Source: CAZNGF01 sp964572855 (GTDB taxonomy: Bacteria; Bipolaricaulota; Bipolaricaulia; RBG-16-55-9; JAJCYT01). Taken from it: a stretch of 8,606 nt of DNA. Under the pieces are notes generated by a model. The model was not told where the DNA came from. It was given only the letters and a program-made list of their open reading frames with translations, and searched no databases. The stretch covers positions 1 through 8,606 of the forward strand of contig CAZNGF010000083.1 of assembly GCA_964572855.1 (NCBI GenBank). Reading direction: 5' to 3'. Numbering within the stretch: the first letter of the stretch is position 1; each line of letters begins with the position of its first letter. Of the stretch, positions 1-6,549 are shown piece after piece. The position numbers and the translations under genes were made by a program.

Positions 1-286
1 TGGCCTCGACCAACCCTTTGAGCTCGGCGGCCTTGCCCTTGCCCAGGAACGTCCCCGGGTGCGGCTGGCGCCGCCGCTGGACCAGCGTCCGAAGCACCTC
101 GACGCCCGCGGTGTCGCAGAGCGCACGCAGCTCGCGCAGGGACTCCTCCAAGAGCGCCTCGGGCACCTGGTTGTGTTCCAGGCTCACCAGGATGGCGCGC
201 TCCTCCTCGCGGATGCGCGCCCGCAGGCCGAGTCGGTCCTCGATCAGCGGTCGCTGCGGCGTCTCGTGCCGGTCTTGCTCGTTCAA
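1..286 (-). CDS. hflX: GTPase HflX, N-terminal part (cut by window edge)
   Basis: This is the first 95 codons of a protein matching the N-terminal domain of HflX, the ribosome-associated GTPase that splits stalled 70S ribosomes. Visible hallmarks are a segment reading AILVSLEHNQ (about residues 30-39), a helix rich in LEESLRELRALCDTAGVEV, and the family signature HPGTFLGKGKAAELK near residues 76-90, equivalent to HPKYFVGEGKAVEI in E. coli. The GTPase domain lies beyond the window. The start is TTG at 286-284, with GGAGG (291-295) four bases upstream. It overlaps the murA stop by 4 nt in a TTGA arrangement, so translational coupling with murA is likely. No ATG in this frame fits better. Identification rests on family motifs only, but the domain is distinctive. 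Confidence 0.85.
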   Translation of the reverse strand, partial: MNEQDRHETPQRPLIEDRLGLRARIREEERAILVSLEHNQVPEALLEESLRELRALCDTAGVEVLRTLVQRRRQPHPGTFLGKGKAAELKGLVEA

Positions 287-1557
287 ACGACCTCCTCCAC
301 CTCGGCGCCCAGGCGCCGCAACGTGCCCGGCAGGTCGACGTAGCCGCGCGCGACGTGGCCCGCGTCCACCACGCGCGTCTCGCCCTGCGCGGCCAGTCCG
401 GCCAGCACCAGGGCCGCGCCCGAGCGGATGTCGGTGGCGTGTACCTCGGCCCCTTCGAGCCCATCGACCCCGACGACCACGGCCGTGTCGCCGCTGATCC
501 GGATGTCGGCGCCCATGCGCACGAGTTCGGGGGCTTGGCCGAAGCGATCGGCGAAGATGGTCTCGCGGATTTGACTTTCGCCCCGTGCCAGCGACAACAA
601 CGCCATCATCTGCGGCTGCAGGTCGTTGGCGTATCCTGGGTACGTGCGGGTCTCCAACCGGATACCGCGCCAGCGCTCCGCGGGGCTGGCCAGGCGCACG
701 AAGTCGCCCCCTTCCTCGACCGCGAAGCCCGCCTCGCGCAGCTTGACCAACAGCGCCCTGAGATGGTCGGGAACGCAGCCCACGCTGACCTCGCCCCCGC
801 TGATGGCCCCGGCTATCAGGTACGTCCCCGCGTTGAGCCGGTCGGGAATCACGGCGTGGCGCGCGCCGTCGAGCGCGGCCTTGCCCGTGATGGTGTAGCG
901 GTCGGGGGCGCACTCGACCCGCGCGCCCATCTTCTCCAGCAGCCGGATCAGTTCGACCACCTCGGGCTCGTGCGCCGGTCCGTGGATCACCGTGGCCTCC
1001 GGGACGAGCGCCGCGGTCATGAGCAGGTGCTCGGTGGCGCCCACCGAAGGGAAGTCGAGCGTGATCTCGGCGCCGTGCAGCCGCCGCGCGCGCGCGTGAA
1101 CGACGCCCGCGCGCAACTCGACCTCGGCCCCGAAAGCCCGCAGCCCCTCCAGGTGGAAGTTGACGGGACGCGGTCCCAGCACGCACCCGCCGGGCAACGG
1201 GACGCGCGCGCGCCCGAGCCGGGCCAACAGCGGCCCCAGCACGCTAAACGACGCCCGCATGCGCCGGACCAAATCGTAAGGGGCATCCGAGACGAGCGCG
1301 CCGTCCTCCCGAATCCCGTACGTGTCCCCGTCCGCGCGGACGTGCTTGCCCAGCCGCGCCAGCATGGCGCCCATGGTGCGCACGTCCTCGACAGCCGGGA
1401 CGTTTTCAAGCGTCACGGGCTCGTCGGTGAGCAGGGACGCGGTGAGCAGCGGGAGCACGGCGTTCTTGGCGCCCTCGGTGCGGATCGTCCCGCGCAGGGT
1501 GCGCCCCCCGCGCACGCGGATCACCCGGGTCGGCGCCGTCGGAACGGACTGGCTCAC
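283..1557 (-). CDS. murA: UDP-N-acetylglucosamine 1-carboxyvinyltransferase MurA
   Basis: MurA transfers enolpyruvate from PEP to UDP-GlcNAc, the first committed cytoplasmic step of peptidoglycan synthesis. The protein has 424 residues, the usual length. The substrate-binding Lys-Asn pair is in GAKNAVLP (K31, N32). The catalytic, fosfomycin-reactive cysteine is C125 in PGGCVLGPRPV. The PEP-binding arginines correspond to R130, R378 (DIRSG) and R404. The general-base aspartate is D312 in NDLQPQM. Having Cys rather than Asp in the loop predicts fosfomycin sensitivity. The usual HIDRGY motif reads HVARGY here, with Asp replaced by Ala. The start is GTG (1557-1555) with GAGGGAG about 4-5 bases upstream. 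It lies 36 nt downstream of rho; this spacer contains a small CGCGC/GCGCG inverted repeat. It overlaps hflX by 4 nt, indicating an operon. Confidence 0.96.
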   Translation of the reverse strand: MSQSVPTAPTRVIRVRGGRTLRGTIRTEGAKNAVLPLLTASLLTDEPVTLENVPAVEDVRTMGAMLARLGKHVRADGDTYGIREDGALVSDAPYDLVRRMRASFSVLGPLLARLGRARVPLPGGCVLGPRPVNFHLEGLRAFGAEVELRAGVVHARARRLHGAEITLDFPSVGATEHLLMTAALVPEATVIHGPAHEPEVVELIRLLEKMGARVECAPDRYTITGKAALDGARHAVIPDRLNAGTYLIAGAISGGEVSVGCVPDHLRALLVKLREAGFAVEEGGDFVRLASPAERWRGIRLETRTYPGYANDLQPQMMALLSLARGESQIRETIFADRFGQAPELVRMGADIRISGDTAVVVGVDGLEGAEVHATDIRSGAALVLAGLAAQGETRVVDAGHVARGYVDLPGTLRRLGAEVEEVV

Positions 1558-1593
1558 GGGGCTCCCTCGGTCGCGCTCGTCGCGCGCGTGGTT

Positions 1594-2958
1594 TCACTCA
1601 CTCAGCATCAGGTCCAGGAACTGCTGGTTGTCCTTGGTGGCTTCCATCTTGGTCTGAATGAAGCTGAGCGACTCCTGTTTGTTGCCCATCTCGCCGATGA
1701 GCTTGCGCAGGATCCAGACGCGCTTCAGGGTGTCCTCCTCCAACAGGAGTTCCTCGCGCCGGGTGCTCGACATCTCCAGGTCGATGGCCGGGTAGATGCG
1801 GCGGTTGGACAGGTTGCGGTCCAACACGAGCTCCATGTTGCCGGTGCCCTTGAACTCCTCGAACACGACCTGGTCCAGTCGGGAGCCGGTGTCGACCAGC
1901 GCCGTGGCGATGATCGTGAGCGAGCCGCCCTCCTCGATGTTGCGCGCCGCGCCGAAGAACTCCTTGGGCTTGTAGAGCGCGATCGGGTCCATGCCGCCCG
2001 AGAGCAGCTTGCCGCTCGGCGAGGTCGAGAGGTTGTAGGCGCGGGCGAGCCGCGTGATCGAATCCATCAGGATCACGACGTCGCGGCCCATCTCGACCAG
2101 GCGCTTGGCCTTGTTGATGACGAGCTCTGAGATGCGCGTGTGGATCTCGGGCTTCTGGTCGAAGGTGGCGCTCACGACCTCGCCCATCTTGATCGACTTC
2201 TTGAAGTCGGTGACTTCCTCGGGGCGCTCGTCCACCAGCAGGATGATCAGGTACACCTCGGGGTGGTTGGCGGCCAGCCCGGCGGCGATCTGCTTCAACA
2301 GCGTGGTCTTGCCGGCCTTGGGCGGCGAGACGATGAGCCCGCGCTGGCCCTTGCCGATGGGCGCGAACAGGTCGATGATGCGCGAGCTGTTCTCCTCGGG
2401 ATCGTGCTCGAGTTCGAGGAGCTCGGTGGGGTGATAGGGCGTCAGGTCGTTGAACGGGATCCGCTTACGGGCCACGTCGGGGTCGTTCAAGTTGATGGCC
2501 TCGACCTTGAGCAACGCGAAGTACTTCTCGTCGTCCTTAGGCGGTCGGATCTGACCCGTGATGATGTCCCCGTCCTTGAGCCCGAAGCGCTTGATCTGCG
2601 AGGGCGAGACGTAGATGTCGTTCTTGCCCGGCAGCAGGGTTTTGTCGCGCAGGAAGCCGTAGCCGTCGGGTAGGATCTCCAGCACGCCTTCGGAAAACCG
2701 CATGCCCTGGTCCTCGGCTTGGGCGCGCAGCACGGCGAACACGAGTTCCTCCTTGCCCATGCGCGTGAAGTCCGTCAGTCCGAACTTCTCGCCCAGCTCG
2801 CGCAGCTCGGTCATGGGCGTCGTGCGCAGTTGGGCCAGGTCCAGCAGTTCGGCGTTGGACGGAGCGGGCGTGTGATGATTCGTGGATGCGTTGTTCTTGC
2901 TGCCGGTGTGTCGTCTGTTCTTGGGGTTGCGGTTTCTAGCGTTCCCTTTGTTCGCCAA
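1594..2958 (-). CDS. rho: Transcription termination factor Rho
   Basis: Rho is the hexameric RNA helicase that terminates transcription. From the chosen TTG start the product is 454 residues. Residues 1-36 are a basic, Asn/Arg-rich extension. A Rho_N helical domain follows (about 37-83), then the cold-shock RNA-binding domain (about 90-157, with GVLEILPDGYGFLR and DIYVSPSQIKRF). The ATPase domain has Walker A PPKAGKTT (212-219), Walker B VVILMDS (294-300), the Q-loop SGKLLSGG (315-322), an R-loop around 325-333, and the arginine finger in STRREE (R400). The frame stays open to 3159, but that would overlap the upstream glycosyltransferase gene by 74 nt. TTG at 2958-2956 is the only ATG, GTG or TTG codon between there and the Rho_N domain. 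AGGAG (2976-2972) lies 13 nt upstream, a long spacing, so the gene is certain but the exact start is less so. Confidence 0.95.
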   Translation of the reverse strand: MANKGNARNRNPKNRRHTGSKNNASTNHHTPAPSNAELLDLAQLRTTPMTELRELGEKFGLTDFTRMGKEELVFAVLRAQAEDQGMRFSEGVLEILPDGYGFLRDKTLLPGKNDIYVSPSQIKRFGLKDGDIITGQIRPPKDDEKYFALLKVEAINLNDPDVARKRIPFNDLTPYHPTELLELEHDPEENSSRIIDLFAPIGKGQRGLIVSPPKAGKTTLLKQIAAGLAANHPEVYLIILLVDERPEEVTDFKKSIKMGEVVSATFDQKPEIHTRISELVINKAKRLVEMGRDVVILMDSITRLARAYNLSTSPSGKLLSGGMDPIALYKPKEFFGAARNIEEGGSLTIIATALVDTGSRLDQVVFEEFKGTGNMELVLDRNLSNRRIYPAIDLEMSSTRREELLLEEDTLKRVWILRKLIGEMGNKQESLSFIQTKMEATKDNQQFLDLMLSE

Positions 2959-2971
2959 GGTTCGATCACGT

Positions 2972-3013
2972 CTCCTTTTCAGCCTTCGGGTCCGACTTAG
3001 GAGGTGTCGGACC
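2972..3013 (-). promoter_or_regulatory. rho leader hairpin with anti-Shine-Dalgarno loop
   Basis: Read on the minus strand, GGTCCGAC (3013-3006) and GTCGGACC (2996-2989) form a perfect 8-bp stem. The 9-nt loop, ACCTCCTAA, contains CTCCT, which is exactly complementary to the AGGAG (2976-2972) that is the best ribosome-binding site for rho, 12 nt after the stem. Loop-to-SD pairing would make a pseudoknot that hides the site. The geometry is visible in the sequence; regulation of rho translation is inference. No T-run follows the stem, so a classical terminator is unlikely. Confidence 0.45.
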
Positions 3014-3059
3014 GCGTGGGTGGGAATCTCGAATGTGGAAGCTGCCCGGCGGGCGCGAG

Positions 3060-3073
3060 CCCGACGCGTCGGG
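3060..3073. repeat. 14-bp perfect palindrome between glycosyltransferase and rho
   Basis: CCCGACGCGTCGGG is a perfect palindrome 12 bases beyond the glycosyltransferase stop codon, in the 127-nt gap before rho. It could be a protein-binding site or a stem in the transcript. There is no T-tract on the minus strand after it, so an intrinsic terminator is not supported. Confidence 0.4.
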
Positions 3074-3085
3074 TGTGCGCGGGTG

Positions 3086-3724
3086 TTAGCCGACTTTGGT
3101 AAACATCGAGCGGACGATATCAAAGTACATTTTGATGCGGTCTTTGAGACCGGGCCCAAACCCTCTTTTTTCCTCTTTCATGACGTGCGTGACGCCGTCC
3201 AGCTTGACTTTGACCACGCGCCAACCCTCTTTGAACGCAAGTTTCTTCAGGGTGATCTCGACGCCGAAATCCATGTCCTCAACGTACTCGCACACGCGTT
3301 CCCACATGGCCTTGGAAAGCACGCGCTGTCCCGATAGGTAGGGCGCGACCGTCTGCGACAGGTCGGTGTTGAAGCGCCCGTTCTTGAACACGCCCACGGC
3401 CATGTCGGCCCCTTCGCGGGCGTAGACGGCGATCAGTTCCTGAACGTGCGCCGCCTTGAGCCCGACCAAGTCCGCGTCCAGAAACAGAAGCACAGGGTTG
3501 CGCGCGTGTCTGACCCCGTGGTCGAGCGCGGCCGCCTTGCCCAGGTTTCCCGACAACACCAACACCTTGACCCCCATCTTACGGGCAATGTCCGCGGTTT
3601 CATCCTCGGAGCCGTCGTCCACCACGATGATCTCCTCGACCAGCGGGGCACGCTTGAGCGGCGTCAGAACGTGACCAATCCGCTCGGCTTCGTTATATGC
3701 GGGGACGATTGCCGAAACTCTCAT
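3086..3724 (-). CDS. Family 2 glycosyltransferase (dolichol-phosphate-mannose-synthase-like)
   Basis: This 212-residue protein is a compact GT-A fold glycosyltransferase that uses a nucleotide-sugar donor. The N-terminus VSAIVPAYNEAERIG and the VVDDGSEDET segment (D36, D37) bind the nucleotide. GNLGKAAALDHGV (about 59-71) is the usual connecting motif. LDADLVG gives the metal-binding DxD (D83, D85). Later acidic residues in EDMDFGVEITL may provide the catalytic base. There are no obvious membrane segments, so it is probably cytosolic or peripheral. Acceptor and donor cannot be read from sequence; polyprenyl-phosphate or glucosyl-3-phosphoglycerate-type activity are both possible. The ATG start places the canonical motif at residue 3, but no good Shine-Dalgarno is seen within 15 bases. 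A strong promoter lies just upstream. rho follows after 127 nt, so this gene probably leads the rho-murA-hflX transcript. Confidence 0.88.
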   Translation of the reverse strand: MRVSAIVPAYNEAERIGHVLTPLKRAPLVEEIIVVDDGSEDETADIARKMGVKVLVLSGNLGKAAALDHGVRHARNPVLLFLDADLVGLKAAHVQELIAVYAREGADMAVGVFKNGRFNTDLSQTVAPYLSGQRVLSKAMWERVCEYVEDMDFGVEITLKKLAFKEGWRVVKVKLDGVTHVMKEEKRGFGPGLKDRIKMYFDIVRSMFTKVG

Positions 3725-3765
3725 GGGTAATAGGACGGGCTGAAGGGAACCTTATGACTGTGGAG

Positions 3766-3794
3766 AGTATAGCAAGTGGTCGCGCCAAAGTCAA
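3766..3794 (-). promoter_or_regulatory. Sigma-70 promoter for glycosyltransferase-rho-murA-hflX
   Basis: On the minus strand, TTGACT (3794-3789) is followed by a 17-nt spacer and TATACT (3771-3766). Each hexamer differs from consensus at one position and the spacing is optimal. Predicted initiation near 3759 gives a leader of about 35 nt before the glycosyltransferase ATG. No other convincing promoter was seen between here and hflX. Confidence 0.75.
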
Positions 3795-3824
3795 GCACGC
3801 CATTCCCGTCACAAGCGGTCTTTC

Positions 3825-3840
3825 GGCGCCTTGGGGCGCC
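3825..3840. repeat. GGCGCC-TTGG-GGCGCC inverted repeat between divergent promoters
   Basis: Two self-complementary GGCGCC hexamers are separated by TTGG, roughly midway between the -35 elements of the divergent glycosyltransferase and adenosine deaminase promoters. A shared operator is possible. In GC-rich DNA a short pair like this can also arise by chance, so confidence is low. Confidence 0.3.
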
Positions 3841-3861
3841 TCGGCGGCGGCGCAAGCGGCC

Positions 3862-3891
3862 TTGACGTGGCCGTTGGCGACCGCCTATCAT
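3862..3891 (+). promoter_or_regulatory. Sigma-70 promoter for adenosine deaminase
   Basis: TTGACG (3862-3867), an 18-nt spacer and TATCAT (3886-3891) form a good promoter facing the deaminase gene. Initiation near 3898 would leave a very short leader of about 14 nt that begins almost at the AAAGGAAGG ribosome-binding site (3899-3907). Confidence 0.65.
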
Positions 3892-3911
3892 CGGCACGAA
3901 AGGAAGGGTAT

Positions 3912-4910
3912 TTGAACGCGTTTTCGACCTGGCCCAAGGCCGAGCTGCACGTCCATCTCGACGGGTCCGTGCGGCCGGGGACGGTCTGGGCGCTGGCCCA
4001 AGCGGAGGGCGTTTCGCTCCCCTTTAAGGATCGGGGCGCCCTGGAGCGCCGGCTGCGCGTGCCGCGCCACTGCACGCTGCCACAGTACCTGGAGGCGTTC
4101 CGGTACACCGTGGCCGTGCTGCAGAGCGCCGCGGCGCTGACGCGCGTCGCGCGCGAGTTCGTCGCCGACGTGGCCGAGGACGGGGTGCGTTACGTCGAGG
4201 TGCGCTTCGCGCCGTCGCTGCACCGCGAGCGCGGACTCTCGCTGGCGGCGGCGATCGAGGCCGTGCTCGAGGGGTTGCGCGCGGGCGAGCGCGAAACGGG
4301 CACGACGGCGCGGCTCATCTGCTGCGCGATGCGACAAGAATCCTCGGCGCTCTCCGAGATCGTGGCCCAAACGGCGGCTGAGTTCCGCCCGGCGGGCGTG
4401 GTGGCCTTCGACCTGGCCGGGCCCGAGGAAGGCCACCCGCCCGAGGTGCACCGCGGTGCGATCGAGCAGGCGCTGGCGGCCGGCCTCCACCTCACGCTGC
4501 ACGCCGGCGAGCCCGGTTGCCCCGAGCACGTGCGCCGCTCGGTGGAGCTGGGCGCCGAACGGATCGGGCACGGGACCTACCTCGTCCAGGATGAAGCGCT
4601 CATGGACTGGTTCGCCGGGCGCGGCGTCCCGCTCGAAGTCTGCCCCACCAGCAACGTGCAGATCGCCGACTTCTTCGACGACTACGCGAGCCACCCGTTG
4701 AGGACTTACGCCCGCGCCGGCATTCCGATCACGCTCAACACCGACAACCGTCTCATGTCAAACGTCACGCTCAGCGACGAGTACGCGCACATCGCGCCCC
4801 ACCTTCCAGAGGGCGCGCTGCGGGAGATCGCCCGCGCGGGGTTCGAGCACGCCTTCCTCCCGGAGGCCGAGCGAGACGCCTTGATCGCACAACACTTCCC
4901 GCCCGCCTAG
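3912..4910 (+). CDS. add: Adenosine deaminase
   Basis: This enzyme hydrolyses adenosine or deoxyadenosine to inosine and ammonia in purine salvage. From the TTG start it has 332 residues, a normal bacterial length. The metal-dependent TIM-barrel signature is complete: HVH zinc ligands (H13, H15) in PKAELHVHLDG, HAGEP (zinc ligand H197 and catalytic E200), RIGHG (H220), CPTSN (about 244-248) and NTDN (zinc ligand D278). The second Asp of the common NTDD motif is Asn (N279), as in the NTDNRLMS subfamily known from actinobacteria. A related amidohydrolase specificity, such as adenine or a modified nucleoside, remains possible. The frame is open upstream to 3831, but TTG 3912 has AAAGGAAGG just before it, a promoter at 3862-3891, and starts close to the PKAELH motif as the family does. 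Divergent from the glycosyltransferase. Confidence 0.92.
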   Translation: MNAFSTWPKAELHVHLDGSVRPGTVWALAQAEGVSLPFKDRGALERRLRVPRHCTLPQYLEAFRYTVAVLQSAAALTRVAREFVADVAEDGVRYVEVRFAPSLHRERGLSLAAAIEAVLEGLRAGERETGTTARLICCAMRQESSALSEIVAQTAAEFRPAGVVAFDLAGPEEGHPPEVHRGAIEQALAAGLHLTLHAGEPGCPEHVRRSVELGAERIGHGTYLVQDEALMDWFAGRGVPLEVCPTSNVQIADFFDDYASHPLRTYARAGIPITLNTDNRLMSNVTLSDEYAHIAPHLPEGALREIARAGFEHAFLPEAERDALIAQHFPPA

Positions 4911-4978
4911 CCGTGACCCAAGACACAGACGCTCCCTGTTCTCCCGATTACCCTGAAACGCATGCACAGTGATGCAGA

Positions 4979-5011
4979 CGACAGGGCGCGGGGTACCGCT
5001 GCGTCCCGTCG
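4979..5011 (+). other. Hairpin in the leader of the secreted-protein gene
   Basis: CGAC-A-GGG-CGC (4979-4989) can pair with GCG-T-CCC-GTCG (5001-5011), ten base pairs with one single-base bulge on each side and an 11-nt loop. It ends about nine bases before the AGGAGG of the next gene. It could end add transcription or structure the leader; no T-tract follows, so an intrinsic terminator is not clear. No convincing promoter was seen elsewhere in this 122-nt gap. Confidence 0.35.
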
Positions 5012-5032
5012 CCCGACACCGAGGAGGCAAGG

Positions 5033-6439
5033 ATGAGCACACGCGTCTTGGTCGCCGCGTTGGCGACGTTGTTTCTGTTCGTGGTGGCCCACACCGCGCG
5101 GGCGGACGTCACCGGGCTGTTCACGGTCGACATCGCCATGATCCCGCAAACGAATTCGCAGGAAGCCATCGGGTTCTACTTCGACTTGCAGGCCAACCTG
5201 CGCACGAACATCACGATCAGCGGGCTTACCTTCGGAACCGACCTGGGTTTCGGCGTGACCGGCGTCGAGTTCGCGATCGTGAGCGTCAGTACGAACCTGG
5301 GGGCGCTCACGCTGGCCGATCAGTTCGTGTTCGCACAGCCGTTCGGGTGCAACGAGGCGAGCTGGGTCGGGGTGCTGGCAGGCGCTTCCGACGACAGCGA
5401 CGGGGGGATCGTGGGACAATGCCGGCCGCAGTTCGTCGCCCCCATCGGCTCCAGCGACGGTGAGACCAACGACGCCGCGGTCGGCTTCGTAAAGAAGCGC
5501 GTGGACATCGGGCTCGACATCGCCGGGGTGGGCTTCGGCATGCTCGCGCTGTTCGAGGACGTCGACTTCCCGGACATCCACGGCGCGTGCTCGCTGAGCG
5601 GGGTCGGGTGCGCTGGGGGGAGCGATCACGAGCACGACCACTTCCGCGCCGCCGACCTCTATTTCGTGGGCGCGCACGACAACGTCGTGGACAACCAGAC
5701 GCCCAGCTACGGGTTCGGTGCGGTGTTCACGATTACGGGACAGACCGTGAGCGGGATCAGCTTCACGAACATCACGGGCATTTGCGCCGACAACCAGGTG
5801 AAAAACCGCATCAAGAAACGCAGCTTCCCGGGCGAGGTCGATCGGGACTGCGTGACCGAGGGCGGCCCGGCGTTCACCTTCACGGTCGAGAAGATCCACG
5901 TCGAGGGGATCGAGATCGGCGGCCTCGGGGCGTCGTTCTGGCTCGAGTTCCGGCCTTTCCAACCGGCCAGCGCGATTTTAGACGTGTCGTTCTCGTTGGC
6001 CGGCCTGGCCGAGGTCACGGCCGAGTTCGAGACCGACAACGTGATTTCGCTCTTGATCGACCGGATCACGATCCACCTGGTGGCGGACAACTTTACGCTG
6101 TTGCTGGAGGACACGGACGCCGACCTCGAGATCGACAAAACCACCGCGACTTTCAGCCTCACGCTCAACCCGAACCAGAACCCGGCGCGCTTTTCGAGCG
6201 TGACCGTGGCCGAGAAGGGCATCGGGCTCACGTCCCAATCGCTCGAGTTGAGCGTGACGCGCTCCGGGCTCACCGTGAACCTGCTCACGCGCCTGCTGCA
6301 CGACGGCGTGCGGCTGGCGTGGCACGACACGACCTTCAACCTCTCCACGCAGGCCAACGTGCTCGTGTTCGGCGCGCAGATCGCGTTTACCGAGCGGGGT
6401 CTGGAAGAGGGCAAGCTATCTCTGAGCGTGGACTTCTAG
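5033..6439 (+). CDS. Exported beta-rich protein of unknown function
   Basis: I do not recognise this 468-residue protein. It begins with a clear Sec signal peptide: R4, then a hydrophobic core at 5-19, and an ARA|D cleavage site after A24. The mature part shows alternating hydrophobic and polar residues typical of beta strands throughout, and ends in LSLSVDF with a terminal Phe, as in many outer-membrane barrels. All six cysteines (106, 130, 186, 193, 251, 273) lie in the first 60 percent and may form disulfides. A DHEHDH cluster (198-203) with nearby H215 could bind metal. There are many Asp residues and no catalytic signature. The ATG start has AGGAGG five bases upstream. It lies 122 nt after add on the same strand. 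A barrel, a secreted beta-solenoid or a surface-layer component are all possible. Confidence 0.85.
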   Translation: MSTRVLVAALATLFLFVVAHTARADVTGLFTVDIAMIPQTNSQEAIGFYFDLQANLRTNITISGLTFGTDLGFGVTGVEFAIVSVSTNLGALTLADQFVFAQPFGCNEASWVGVLAGASDDSDGGIVGQCRPQFVAPIGSSDGETNDAAVGFVKKRVDIGLDIAGVGFGMLALFEDVDFPDIHGACSLSGVGCAGGSDHEHDHFRAADLYFVGAHDNVVDNQTPSYGFGAVFTITGQTVSGISFTNITGICADNQVKNRIKKRSFPGEVDRDCVTEGGPAFTFTVEKIHVEGIEIGGLGASFWLEFRPFQPASAILDVSFSLAGLAEVTAEFETDNVISLLIDRITIHLVADNFTLLLEDTDADLEIDKTTATFSLTLNPNQNPARFSSVTVAEKGIGLTSQSLELSVTRSGLTVNLLTRLLHDGVRLAWHDTTFNLSTQANVLVFGAQIAFTERGLEEGKLSLSVDF

Positions 6440-6462
6440 TACTGGACCACGCTGTTTTTACT

Positions 6463-6497
6463 GTGTAGGGGTCCCATTCATGGGACCCGGCCTACAC
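6463..6497. repeat. Palindromic repeat, copy 1 (GTGTAGGGG...ATTCAT type)
   Basis: GTGTAGG (6463-6469) pairs with CCTACAC (6491-6497), and GGTCCCAT (6470-6477) pairs with ATGGGACC (6480-6487), with a 3-nt CGG bulge. It begins 24 bases after the stop of the exported-protein gene. It shares the GTGTAGGGG end and ATTCAT centre with the inverted copy at 6549-6574. Extragenic repeats of this general look are common in some uncultured bacterial phyla (recollection, not searched). Confidence 0.7.
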
Positions 6498-6498
6498 G

Positions 6499-6515
6499 TC
6501 TGGTTCATGACCAGA
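6499..6515. repeat. Hairpin TCTGGT-TCATG-ACCAGA
   Basis: A perfect 6-bp inverted repeat with a 5-nt loop directly follows repeat copy 1. It carries the same TTCATG word found at the centre of copy 1 and in the next hairpin arm, so it is probably part of one composite element. Confidence 0.5.
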
Positions 6516-6522
6516 TAAACTT

Positions 6523-6549
6523 CATGGGCGGCCAAAGCGCGTGCCCATG
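6523..6549. repeat. Inverted repeat CATGGGC / GCCCATG
   Basis: CATGGGC (6523-6529) and GCCCATG (6543-6549) form a perfect 7-bp stem with a 13-nt loop. It abuts the second GTGTAGGGG-family repeat and shares TTCATGGG (6521-6528) with copy 1 (6477-6484). Confidence 0.5.

Noticed and set aside
18..497. 159-codon plus-strand frame at the left edge
   Set aside because: It lies opposite hflX and the murA end, and its Arg/Ser/Pro-rich product has no recognisable domain.
355..2130. 591-codon plus-strand open frame opposite murA and rho
   Set aside because: It is antisense to two well-conserved genes, and long open frames are expected opposite high-GC codon bias. Its product (Gln/Arg/His/Asp-rich) resembles no family.
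3831..3911. 27-residue N-terminal extension of adenosine deaminase
   Set aside because: It would be encoded over the promoter and palindrome. TTG 3912 has a strong ribosome-binding site and matches the family's start.
4907..5962. 351-codon minus-strand frame across the exported-protein gene
   Set aside because: It is the shadow of the plus-strand gene, which has a signal peptide and ribosome-binding site. The antisense product is low-complexity and charged.
5587..6468. 293-codon plus-strand frame overlapping the exported protein
   Set aside because: It is an alternative frame of the same DNA with an Arg/Gly-rich product typical of frame-shifted high-GC sequence.
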